Source of the DNA: an uncultured Ruaniaceae bacterium | Lineage (GTDB): Bacteria > Actinomycetota > Actinomycetes > Actinomycetales > Beutenbergiaceae | NCBI GenBank assembly: GCA_947251855.1 | Contig: CAMXUZ010000022.1 | Span: 1-5,661 of the forward strand | DNA length: 5,661 nt | Direction of reading: 5' to 3' | In this document: in pieces, positions 1 through 5,655 of the stretch | Layout of the letters: every line of letters begins with the position of its first letter | How positions within the stretch are numbered: position 1 is the stretch's first letter | Notes under the pieces: model-generated | What the model was told of the DNA's origin: nothing | The model's input: the letters and a program-made list of their open reading frames with translations, nothing else | Databases searched by the model: none | Made by a program: the position numbers and the translations under genes

Positions 1-1483
1 GGCGCACCGGGTCCGCGCCGGGGGCGAGCATGCCGAGCAGCGCGTGCCCCGCCTCGTGGTAGGCGGTGCGGCGGCGCTCGTCTTCGGGCATGACGATGTG
101 GCGTTCGGTGCCGAGCAGGATCTTCTCCAGCGCGTCGCTGAACTCCGCGGCGCCGACGTGGGTGAGCCCGCGCTGGGCGGCGAGCATCGCCGCTTCGTTG
201 ACGAGGTTCGCGAGTTCGGCCCCCGTCATTCCCGGGGTGACCCGGGAGACCTGCTCGAGATCGGCGTCCGGGGCCAGGGGCACGGAGCGGGTGTGGACCT
301 TGAGGATCGCTTCCCGCCCGGGCTGGTCGGGGGCGTTGACGTGGACGTTGCGGTCGAAGCGGCCGGGCCGGGTGAGGGCGGGGTCGAGGATGTCGGGGCG
401 GTTCGTCGCGGCGAGCACCACGACCCCTTCGGAACCGGTGAAGCCGTCCATCTCGGTGAGGATCTGGTTGAGGGTCTGCTCGCGTTCGTCGTGCCCGCCG
501 ACCGACCGGGCGCCGCCGCGGGCCCGCCCGATCGTGTCGATCTCGTCGATGAAGATGATCGCGGGCGCGACCTTGCGGGCCTCTTCGAAGAGTTCCCGGA
601 CCCGGCTCGCCCCGACCCCGACGATCATTTCGATGAACTCCGAGCCGCTCGCGGAGAAGAACGGTACACCCGCCTCCCCCGCGGTCGCGCGCGCGAGCAG
701 GGTCTTCCCGGTGCCGGGCGCCCCGGAGAGCAGCACGCCTTTGGGGACCTTCGCGCCCAGCGCCTGGTATTTCTCGGGGTTCCTCAGGAAGTCGACGACC
801 TCGTAGATCTCCGCCTTGACCTCATCGATCCCGGCGACGTCGTCGAAGTTCACCCGGATCTCATCGGCGCTCACGGGTTTCTGCTTCTTGCCCCCGCCCA
901 TCCCGCCGAACATTCCACCGCCGGATTTGCGGGCACGGCGGATCATCCACGCGTACAGCCCGACGAGCAGGAGGATCGGCCCGAAGGAGATGAGGAGGTT
1001 GGCGAGGAATCCGCGTTCGGTCACGAGCGGGGTCGCGCGGACGGTGACGTCGTTGCTGAGGAGTTCGGCGAGCAGGTCGTCCTGGGCGAAGGTGGGCCGC
1101 TCGGTGGTGAAGCGTTGGTAGGTCGAATCGGAGGATTCCGGGTCGGCGGCAGGCTTCTTGAGCTCCCCTTCGATCGTGTCCCCCTTGGAGAACACTTCGG
1201 CGATGTTGTTCGCCTGGACCTGGTCGGCGAACTCGGTGTAGGAGACCGCGACCGGTGCCCCCATCGAGTCCTGCACGGAGACGATCCCGAACAGCACGAA
1301 GTAGCCGAGCACGAACCAGATCGCCGCGAGCCACCAGCGGGGCCGGGGCGGTTTGTTGCCGTGATCCTCCGGCAGTCCCTCGGTGCGCCACGGGCGGGGC
1401 CGCGGGGAATCGCCGTTCTGCGTCCGCGGAGAGACCGCCGGCCCGCTGTGTTCCCGATCCTTCTCTGGGTCCGTTTCGCTCAC
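1..1483 (-). CDS. ftsH: ATP-dependent zinc metalloprotease FtsH (C-terminus beyond window)
   Basis: Membrane-anchored AAA+ protease that unfolds and degrades membrane and short-lived cytosolic proteins. About 494 residues are visible; the gene runs off the left edge. Seen in order: a proline/charge-rich cytosolic N-terminus; a first membrane segment at about 50-70; an extracytoplasmic domain at about 75-156; a second membrane segment at about 159-181; a Gly-rich linker; Walker A GAPGTGKT (254-261); Walker B with D313/E314; second region of homology TRPGRFDR with arginine fingers R372 and R375; and the zinc motif HEAGH (476-480, catalytic E477). Missing at the edge are the third zinc ligand and the C-terminal helical domain. 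The GTG start at 1483 is the only plausible one: an in-frame TGA lies 27 nt upstream and AGGGAG sits 4 nt before it. Odd: the pore-loop motif reads MIVGVG, with I287 where FtsH normally has Phe. The upstream neighbour is doxX rather than the usual hpt. Identity is certain; the subtype is inferred. Confidence 0.96.
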   Translation of the reverse strand, partial: MSETDPEKDREHSGPAVSPRTQNGDSPRPRPWRTEGLPEDHGNKPPRPRWWLAAIWFVLGYFVLFGIVSVQDSMGAPVAVSYTEFADQVQANNIAEVFSKGDTIEGELKKPAADPESSDSTYQRFTTERPTFAQDDLLAELLSNDVTVRATPLVTERGFLANLLISFGPILLLVGLYAWMIRRARKSGGGMFGGMGGGKKQKPVSADEIRVNFDDVAGIDEVKAEIYEVVDFLRNPEKYQALGAKVPKGVLLSGAPGTGKTLLARATAGEAGVPFFSASGSEFIEMIVGVGASRVRELFEEARKVAPAIIFIDEIDTIGRARGGARSVGGHDEREQTLNQILTEMDGFTGSEGVVVLAATNRPDILDPALTRPGRFDRNVHVNAPDQPGREAILKVHTRSVPLAPDADLEQVSRVTPGMTGAELANLVNEAAMLAAQRGLTHVGAAEFSDALEKILLGTERHIVMPEDERRRTAYHEAGHALLGMLAPGADPVR

Positions 1484-1571
1484 GCCGCTCCCTGGATAGT
1501 TGCGATTTCACCCCCGTGGGTTCCAGTTCTGAGGATACAACGCGAGGAGCGGGCGGAGCAGAAGAACGGCG
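1484..1571 (-). promoter_or_regulatory. doxX-ftsH spacer; weak possible ftsH promoter
   Basis: This 88-bp gap separates the doxX stop from the ftsH GTG. On the minus strand TATCCT (1537-1532) could be a -10 hexamer, but I see no good -35 element at 16-18 bp. There is no clear hairpin plus T-run terminator after doxX, so read-through from doxX into ftsH is possible. The ftsH ribosome site AGGGAG (1493-1488) lies inside the gap. Promoter assignment is speculative. Confidence 0.2.
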
Positions 1572-2066
1572 CTAGTGGTTCTCCGCCTGCTTTTCTCCAT
1601 AGGAGATCGTGGCCATCGAGGCGAGGTTGCCCGCGATGAGGGCGGCGATGGCCCACGTCGTGCCCCACTTCCGGCCCCGGATCCGCCGGTCGATCGAACA
1701 CTTCCCGGGATTCTCCGCGAGCGCGAGGGCGGTAGCGATCATGACGGCGTTGAATTCCCACCCGCCGTTGGCGTTCCACACCCCGTTCGGGGCATGCACC
1801 TTGCGGATCGCCGTCATCATCACCCCGATGACGCCCGCCGACGCAAGCGGCGTGAGCGTCCCCGTGGCGAGCATCGCCCCCGCGGCGGTCTCCGTCACGC
1901 CCGCGGCGAGCGCTTGGGTCTTGGGCGGGTGCAGTTTCAGCGACTTCATCATCTCCTCCGTGCCCTCCGGCCCGGGGCCGCCGAACCAGCCTTTGAGTTT
2001 CTGCAGTCCGTGGCCGATGAACAGGCCCCCGACCGTTGCCCTCAAGACGAACCTTCCCATACTCAT
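1572..2066 (-). CDS. DoxX family membrane protein
   Basis: Small integral membrane protein of the DoxX family, 164 residues, close to the usual family length. It begins with a hydrophobic segment at about 6-20 followed by HGLQKLKGWFGG, typical of DoxX N-termini. Further hydrophobic segments lie at about 53-68, 72-88, 103-118 and 136-155, giving four or five membrane passes. The motif NGVWNANGGWEFN (94-106) matches the family's conserved NG(F/W)xNxNGGWE(Y/F)N signature. In mycobacteria DoxX is reported to associate with SodA and the thiosulfate sulfurtransferase SseA in a membrane redox complex; neither partner is visible here, so the role of this copy is unknown. An ATG at 2126 would extend the protein by 20 residues, but those are polar and unlike the family. 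The ATG at 2066 has GGAGGG 4 nt upstream and is preferred. It lies 88 bp upstream of ftsH on the same strand and may be cotranscribed with it. Confidence 0.87.
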   Translation of the reverse strand: MSMGRFVLRATVGGLFIGHGLQKLKGWFGGPGPEGTEEMMKSLKLHPPKTQALAAGVTETAAGAMLATGTLTPLASAGVIGVMMTAIRKVHAPNGVWNANGGWEFNAVMIATALALAENPGKCSIDRRIRGRKWGTTWAIAALIAGNLASMATISYGEKQAENH

Positions 2067-2070
2067 GGTG

Positions 2071-2076
2071 CCCTCC
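2071..2076 (-). promoter_or_regulatory. doxX Shine-Dalgarno, decides the start
   Basis: The minus strand reads GGAGGG followed by 4 nt (CACC) and ATG at 2066. This is the strongest ribosome site near the gene and argues against the longer frame starting at 2126. A second ATG at 2060 would have 10 nt spacing and is less likely. Confidence 0.7.
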
Positions 2077-2087
2077 GTACACTGTCG

Positions 2088-2181
2088 CTGACCTTGCTGG
2101 TCCCTGACCTTTGACTGTGCAGTCACGTTAAGTCAGCACAGGTGACGGGGAACAGGGCTTGCATTTCTGCGCCCAGGGCTT
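2088..2181. promoter_or_regulatory. doxX upstream region with palindrome and paired direct repeats
   Basis: Between the toxin stop and doxX lies a cluster of short repeats (plus-strand notation). TGACTG-TG-CAGTCA (2112-2125) is a perfect 6-bp inverted repeat with a 2-nt centre. CTGACCTT occurs at 2088-2095 and 2104-2111, with starts 16 bp apart. CAGGGCTT occurs at 2153-2160 and 2174-2181, with starts 21 bp apart, about two helical turns. This arrangement fits an operator for a dimeric regulator of doxX, but no regulator gene is present and no good -10/-35 pair is evident. The repeats are directly seen; function is inference. Confidence 0.35.
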
Positions 2182-2196
2182 TTCAATCGGCGAGCG

Positions 2197-2457
2197 CTAT
2201 CGCAATCCTCGATCCGCGCCGCTCCGATGGGAGATCCGGACGACCAAAATGCACAGTTCCTGATTCTTTATGGAATAGATGACGCGGTAGTCGCCCACTC
2301 GAAGCCGCCACAAGTGCTCGTGACCAACTAACGGACGGGCGCTCTGAGGGCGAGGTTCGTCTTCGAGACCGTGAATGGCTTGCTCGACCCGCCTCGCCGC
2401 TCGTCGGTCGAGCTTGCCCAGTTCCTTCTCCGCCCGCGGTCGAACAGGATGCGACAA
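2197..2457 (-). CDS. RelE/ParE-family toxin, probably frameshifted near its N-terminus
   Basis: An 86-codon frame from TTG at 2457 encodes a type II toxin-antitoxin toxin of the RelE/ParE superfamily; RelE members cut mRNA on the ribosome. Seen: the helical hairpin PRAEKELGKLDRRAARRV (7-24), then HEHLWRLRVGDYRVIYSI (46-63) and VVRISHRSG (72-80), matching the RelE core strands. R58 in DYRVIY and R78 in SHR correspond to RelE R61 and R81. The C-terminal catalytic Tyr of RelE is not found; Asp82 lies near that place. The N-terminus lacks the usual first beta strand (like YRILF). That strand is present in another frame from GTG at 2462 (VNCRILFD), 3 nt after the antitoxin stop and with AAAGGA 6 nt upstream. 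One extra C near 2437-2441 would join it to PRAEK. Either the gene is inactivated by a one-base deletion, the sequence has an error, or translation begins at TTG and yields a truncated toxin. Confidence 0.75.
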   Translation of the reverse strand: MSHPVRPRAEKELGKLDRRAARRVEQAIHGLEDEPRPQSARPLVGHEHLWRLRVGDYRVIYSIKNQELCILVVRISHRSGADRGLR

Positions 2458-2459
2458 TT

Positions 2460-2474
2460 CACCGATTATCCTTT
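2460..2474 (-). promoter_or_regulatory. Toxin ribosome site and GTG start in the other frame
   Basis: The minus strand reads AAAGGA (2474-2469), 6 nt, then GTG (2462-2460). AAAGGA overlaps the last codons of the antitoxin, the usual coupled arrangement of toxin-antitoxin pairs. The spacing is ideal for GTG and poor (11 nt) for the TTG at 2457, which opens the toxin-matching frame. From this GTG the frame matches a RelE first strand for eight codons, then diverges and stops after 44 residues. This is the main evidence that the toxin frame is broken. Confidence 0.5.
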
Positions 2475-2699
2475 GAGGGACCTCAAGACTTCCTCAGCGG
2501 GCACAGGTTCGACCTCGCCCTCGGCAATCTCGCGCAGTCGCTCGTCAGCAATCCGGGCATCCTGCTCATCGACCAGTTCGATGTACTCCTCAACGAGCCC
2601 AAGCGGAACGATCGCAGCGGCGCGAGATCTATTTCTGCCCCGCATGACGTAGGTGACTTCACCGGCTATCTAGTCATGCACCTGATATGCGCCAACTAC
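2466..2699 (-). pseudogene. Phd/YefM-like antitoxin remnant
   Basis: Directly upstream of the toxin and ending 3 nt before its GTG. The frame from ATG 2645 to TAA 2468-2466 gives 59 residues: IVPLGLVEEY, then an acidic helical tail with ARIADERLREIAEGEVEPV and a final EEVLRSLKG, typical of a toxin-wrapping antitoxin C-terminus. Upstream in the same frame the codons IAGEVTYV read straight into it, matching the Phd/YefM core (AGEVTYVTRxGRxVAAIVP-like). That stretch is preceded by an in-frame TAG (2672-2670) and, before it, VVGAYQVHD, which resembles the usual Phd start (VGAYEAKTH). The normal linking helix is about 8 residues short, and the first codon position holds GTA, not a recognised start. 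The DNA-binding N-terminus is therefore broken, though the 59-residue tail could still be made from 2645, where the ribosome site is poor. Family assignment comes from pattern recall and is moderately sure. Confidence 0.55.
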
Positions 2700-2702
2700 G
2701 CC

Positions 2703-2716
2703 AACCTCGCCAGGTT
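2703..2716. other. Small hairpin after prfB
   Basis: AACCT-CGCC-AGGTT (plus strand) forms a perfect 5-bp stem with a 4-nt loop about 20 bp past the prfB stop codon. It has no T-run and a short stem, so it is at most a weak transcription pause, not a convincing intrinsic terminator. Confidence 0.2.
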
Positions 2717-2734
2717 CGCGGGCTCGGCGGCGCG

Positions 2735-3844
2735 CTATTCGCCGCCTTCTTTACGCCAGCGGATGCCGGCCTCGATGAAACCGTCGATGTCGCCGTCGAG
2801 GATCGCGGACGTGTTGCCCGACTCGTACTCGGTGCGCAGGTCTTTTACCATCTGATAGGGCTGCATGACGTACGAGCGGATCTGATCGCCCCAGGAGGCC
2901 TTGATGTCGCCCGCGAGTTCCTTCTTCTGCGCGTCCTCCTCCTGTTGGCGCAGCAGGAGCAGCCGGGATTGCAGCACCCGCAGCGCGGCGGCGCGGTTCT
3001 GGATCTGCGATTTTTCGTCCTGCATCGACACGACGATGCCGGTGGGGATGTGGGTCATGCGCACCGCGGAGTCGGTGGTGTTCACGCTCTGCCCGCCGGG
3101 GCCCGAGGAGCGGAACACGTCGACCTTGATCTCCGCCTCGGGGATCTCGATGTGGTCGGTCTTCTCGATGAGGGGAACCACTTCTACCGCGGCGAAGGAG
3201 GTGTGGCGCCGCCCCTGGTTGTCGAACGGTGAGATCCGCACGAGCCGGTGGGTGCCGCCCTCGACCGAGAGGGTCCCGTACGCGTAGGGGGCCTTCACTT
3301 CGAAGGTCACCGACTTCAGGCCCGCTTCCTCGGCGTAGGAGGTGTCGAGGACCTTGGTCGGATAGCCCTGGCGCTCCGCCCAGCGCAGGTACATCCGCAT
3401 GAGCATCTCGGCGAAGTCCGCGGCGTCGATCCCGCCCGCGCCCGCGCGGGTCGTCACGACGGCATCGCGCTGGTCGAATTCCCCCGAGAGCAGGGTGCGG
3501 ATCTCGAGTTCGGAGAGCTGCTCGCCGATCCGCCCGAGTTCGCTCTTCGCCTCATCGAGGGTATCGGCGTCGTCCTCCTCCTCGGCCATCTCCACGAGGG
3601 TCTCCAGGTCGTTGATCGACTCCTCGAGGTCGGTGAGGCGCTTGAGCTCCGCCTGCGTCTGCGAGAGCTCGCTCGTGATCTCCTGCGCGCTGTCCGGGTC
3701 GTCCCACAGGTCGGGGGCCGAGGCCTGCTCGGACAGCTCCGCGATGCGTGCTTTGAGCTCCTCGGGATGGGTGACGGCAGCGATGGAGGCGTGCGTGTGC
3801 CGCAGCGCCTCAATTTCGTGAGGAAAGTCGATGACCACGCTCAA
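2735..3844 (-). CDS. prfB: Peptide chain release factor 2 (RF2)
   Basis: Class I release factor that recognises UGA and UAA in the ribosomal A site and triggers peptidyl-tRNA hydrolysis. It is 369 residues, full family length. Seen in order: an N-terminal helical domain with LWDDP (46-50) and an acidic coiled stretch (about 50-115); the PCRF domain with [18 protein letters not shown] (135-152); the stop-codon-reading tripeptide SPF (205-207) in [16 protein letters not shown]; and the catalytic GGQ (250-252) in [17 protein letters not shown], whose Gln is usually methylated by PrmC. It ends with [18 protein letters not shown] and a basic tail. SPF rather than PxT separates it from RF1. The TTG start at 3844 is chosen because AAGAGGG lies 7 nt upstream; the GTG at 3838 would have 13 nt spacing. 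The frame is unbroken, so there is no programmed +1 frameshift of the E. coli type. Unusually, ftsE-ftsX-smpB do not follow; a decayed toxin-antitoxin locus does. Confidence 0.98.
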   Translation of the reverse strand: MSVVIDFPHEIEALRHTHASIAAVTHPEELKARIAELSEQASAPDLWDDPDSAQEITSELSQTQAELKRLTDLEESINDLETLVEMAEEEDDADTLDEAKSELGRIGEQLSELEIRTLLSGEFDQRDAVVTTRAGAGGIDAADFAEMLMRMYLRWAERQGYPTKVLDTSYAEEAGLKSVTFEVKAPYAYGTLSVEGGTHRLVRISPFDNQGRRHTSFAAVEVVPLIEKTDHIEIPEAEIKVDVFRSSGPGGQSVNTTDSAVRMTHIPTGIVVSMQDEKSQIQNRAAALRVLQSRLLLLRQQEEDAQKKELAGDIKASWGDQIRSYVMQPYQMVKDLRTEYESGNTSAILDGDIDGFIEAGIRWRKEGGE

Positions 3845-3851
3845 AACTCTA

Positions 3852-3858
3852 CCCTCTT
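3852..3858 (-). promoter_or_regulatory. prfB: prfB Shine-Dalgarno, decides the TTG start
   Basis: The minus strand reads AAGAGGG, then 7 nt (TAGAGTT), then TTG at 3844. This optimal spacing favours TTG over the GTG six nt further on and implies a protein beginning MSVVIDFP. Confidence 0.65.
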
Positions 3859-4043
3859 GCTCGATCGGTTCCTTGCGTGCGCCGGAAGTTATTCTGTGAT
3901 CCTGCCGTCCCTGACCCGAGACCTTTCGCGGAGCGGCGCGGCTGGCTCAGTAACTCCGTTACAGTTCCCGGACTGCAGATCGTTCGACCGATCAAACCTT
4001 GCTTCATCGTTGACGGCCTCGACTCCCAGCGGCGAAACAGGCC

Positions 4044-4070
4044 AGCTCCCCGAAGAACTTCGGTGCAGCT
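4044..4070. other. Interrupted hairpin downstream of the aldehyde dehydrogenase
   Basis: The inner stem is CCGAAG (4050-4055) / CTTCGG (4058-4063), and the outer stem is AGCT (4044-4047) / AGCT (4067-4070) across a small internal loop. It lies about 125-150 bp past the dehydrogenase stop on its downstream side. The structure is directly visible, but no T-run follows on the minus strand, so a classical terminator is not supported. It could be a processing or Rho-linked 3' end, or part of a small RNA. Confidence 0.3.
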
Positions 4071-4087
4071 CCCTGGGCGTTAAGTAG

Positions 4088-4102
4088 TCGAACAATGTTC
4101 GA
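4088..4102. promoter_or_regulatory. LexA-box-like palindrome with a 3-nt spacer
   Basis: TCGAAC-AAT-GTTCGA is a perfect inverted repeat: 7 bp per arm if the flanking A/T pair is counted, with one central base. Both half-sites match the actinobacterial SOS box TCGAAC-N4-GTTCGA exactly, but the spacer is 3 rather than 4. It sits about 245 bp upstream of prfB and about 95 bp downstream of the dehydrogenase stop, far from any visible start codon. LexA binding is doubtful with this spacing. Confidence 0.3.
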
Positions 4103-4194
4103 GTTACAGCATGCTTCCTGGCGCTGTCGACCAAGCTCTTGGACTCCCCGCAGATGAGGCTGCGGCTCACCTGTTGGATAGGCGTCAGCGTCGC

Positions 4195-5655
4195 TCATTT
4201 ACGCAGGCGCCGGGCGAGCATCCCCGCGTAACTGCGCATCCCCTTCGCCCAGTCGATGCCGGCTCCCGGCGGGCTCACGAGCTCGGTGAGCGAGAACGGC
4301 AGGCTCGATTCGGTGACGTTACGCAGGTGGGAGAACTCCTCGAAGCCATACTTGCCGTGGTACGTGCCGAGCCCCGAGGCGCCCACGCCGCCGAACGGCG
4401 CGAACGGGACCGCGTTGGTGAGCCCCCAGTCATTGCGCGCGACGCCCCCGGAGCGGGTGCGGGCAACGAAATCCTCGAAATCGGCGTCGTGCTTCCCATA
4501 CCACGTGGCGACGAGCGGTGAGGGGCGAGCGCCCAGCTTCTCGACGACCTCGCCATAGTTCTCATACCCGTACACCGCGAGCACGGGGCCGAACACCTCT
4601 TCGCGGGCGATCCGCATGTCGTCGGTGACGCCGATGACGACGGTGGGCGGGAACAGCCGGTCGCGTTTGAGTGCTTCGACGCCGTTCTCGTCGGTGTTGA
4701 ACGCGTGCACGACCTGCGCACCGCGGGAGGCGGCGTCCTCCACGAGGGCGGTGACCCGTTCGTAGGCGTCGTCGTCGATGAGGGAGGTGTATTCGCTCGT
4801 CGCGATGAGGTCGGGGATGGTTTCGCCCCACGCGTTAAAGATCTCCTGCACGAACAGGCGCATCATCGAGTTCGGAACGTAAGCCTCATCGGGGTTGAGG
4901 CAGACCTGGCCCGCGTTGATGATGCGCGAGGCGGCGACCCGCTGGGCGGCGCGGCGGAGTTTGCCGCGGTCATTTGCGACCTTCTCGGAGATCACCACCG
5001 GGTTCTTGCCCCCGAGTTCGAGGGTGACCGGCGTGAGGTTCTTCGCCGCCGAGGCCATGACTTTCGAGCCGACGTCCGCCGATCCAGTGAAGAACAGGTG
5101 GTCGAGATCGAGCTCGGAGAAGGCGATCGAGGTTTCGGTGCCCCCGGTGACGGCGGCGACCTCCTCGACGTCGAACACGTCGTGCCACGCGTTGGCGAGG
5201 AGTTCGGAGGTGGCGGGGAGCTTCTCGGGGAGCTTGATCATCACCCGGTTCCCCGCCGCGAGCGCGGTGAGCGCGGGGATCGCGGTGAGGTTGATCGGGA
5301 AGTTCCAGATCCCCATCACCCCGACGACCCCCTTGGGGCTGGGGATGACTCGGGAGCGGAGGCCGGCGGCGCGCAGGAGGGTGCCGCCGATCTTTCCGGC
5401 CGGGTAGGTCGGCTTCATCCACTTCGCCACGCTCGCGCGGAGCATCTCCGCTTCCTGGGCGAGGGTGACGATGTCGGTGACGAGCGTGGTGACCGCGGGC
5501 CGCGTGCCGAAGTCCGCCGAGATCGCCTCCACGAGCTCATCGGTGTTCGATACCACCGCGTGGGTGAACCGGTCGATCCGATCACGGCGCACGGCCGCCG
5601 AGGGGGGACCGTCGCGGTGGAAGGATGCGCGCTGCAACTGCAGCACTTCCGACAT
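4195..5655 (-). CDS. Aldehyde dehydrogenase, ALDH3 / coniferyl aldehyde dehydrogenase-like
   Basis: Cytosolic NAD(P)-dependent oxidoreductase that converts an aldehyde to its carboxylate; 486 residues, normal length. Seen in order: the oxyanion Asn in GIWNFP (N118); the cofactor-binding Lys in MIKLPEK (K141, with E144); the Rossmann turn FTGSADVG (189-196); the general base in TLELGGKNP (E213); the nucleophile in NAGQVCLNPDE (C252); EEVFGP (352-357), which contacts the nicotinamide ribose; and the ALDH3-like end PFGGVGASGLG with YHGKYGFEEFSH (431-443). All key catalytic residues are intact. The missing N-terminal extension and the GKYGF/FSH ending place it with ALDH3 and CalB-type coniferyl aldehyde dehydrogenases, which oxidise aromatic or long-chain aldehydes; the actual substrate cannot be read from sequence. 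The ATG start is 6 bp from the window edge, so its ribosome site is not visible and an upstream start cannot be excluded. A 350-bp gap separates it from prfB, so cotranscription is uncertain. Confidence 0.95.
   Translation of the reverse strand: MSEVLQLQRASFHRDGPPSAAVRRDRIDRFTHAVVSNTDELVEAISADFGTRPAVTTLVTDIVTLAQEAEMLRASVAKWMKPTYPAGKIGGTLLRAAGLRSRVIPSPKGVVGVMGIWNFPINLTAIPALTALAAGNRVMIKLPEKLPATSELLANAWHDVFDVEEVAAVTGGTETSIAFSELDLDHLFFTGSADVGSKVMASAAKNLTPVTLELGGKNPVVISEKVANDRGKLRRAAQRVAASRIINAGQVCLNPDEAYVPNSMMRLFVQEIFNAWGETIPDLIATSEYTSLIDDDAYERVTALVEDAASRGAQVVHAFNTDENGVEALKRDRLFPPTVVIGVTDDMRIAREEVFGPVLAVYGYENYGEVVEKLGARPSPLVATWYGKHDADFEDFVARTRSGGVARNDWGLTNAVPFAPFGGVGASGLGTYHGKYGFEEFSHLRNVTESSLPFSLTELVSPPGAGIDWAKGMRSYAGMLARRLRK

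Larger units (their letters stand above)
3845..4194. other. Aldehyde dehydrogenase-prfB intergenic region, no convincing gene
   Basis: A 350-bp gap of visibly lower GC than its neighbours. Short open frames cross it (for example minus 4170-3889 from GTG, and minus 4198-4004 from an ATG overlapping the dehydrogenase stop as ATGA). They lack ribosome sites, codon bias and any family resemblance. It holds a cluster of inverted repeats: TCGAAC-AAT-GTTCGA (4088-4102), a stem of CCGAAG/CTTCGG with outer AGCT/AGCT (4044-4070), a near-palindrome (3978-3993, one mismatched pair), and GTAAC-TCC-GTTAC (3950-3962). The prfB promoter should lie near its 3' (minus) end, but I see no strong -10/-35 pair. 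A small RNA or a decayed gene is possible but unproven. Confidence 0.5.

Noticed and set aside
861..1511. 216-codon minus-strand open frame over the ftsH N-terminus
   Set aside because: It is in a different frame from ftsH and arginine-rich with no motif; ftsH from GTG 1483 explains this DNA.
44..1639. 531-codon plus-strand open frame
   Set aside because: It lies antisense to ftsH, whose minus-strand translation carries Walker A, Walker B, SRH and HEAGH motifs in order. The plus frame has a repetitive G/D/E/R-rich composition typical of high-GC shadow frames.
1480..2082. 200-codon minus-strand frame over doxX
   Set aside because: Shadow of doxX in another frame; Arg/Gly/His-rich, with no membrane segments or motif.
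2371..2652. 93-codon plus-strand frame across the toxin-antitoxin locus
   Set aside because: Antisense to the toxin and antitoxin frames, which match known families; Ser/Arg-rich shadow.
3248..4087. 279-codon plus-strand open frame antisense to prfB
   Set aside because: Mostly opposite prfB, a certain gene; low-complexity shadow composition.
3889..4170. 93-codon minus-strand frame from GTG in the dehydrogenase-prfB gap
   Set aside because: No ribosome site, no family resemblance, weak codon bias, and the gap is dominated by inverted repeats.
4004..4198. 64-codon minus-strand frame whose ATG overlaps the dehydrogenase stop (ATGA)
   Set aside because: The overlap geometry is attractive, but there is no Shine-Dalgarno, no recognisable domain and no codon bias supporting it.
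5628..5645. Palindrome GCTGCA-AC-TGCAGC near the right edge
   Set aside because: It lies inside the aldehyde dehydrogenase coding sequence over a Leu-Gln-Leu-Gln codon repeat, which explains it without regulation.
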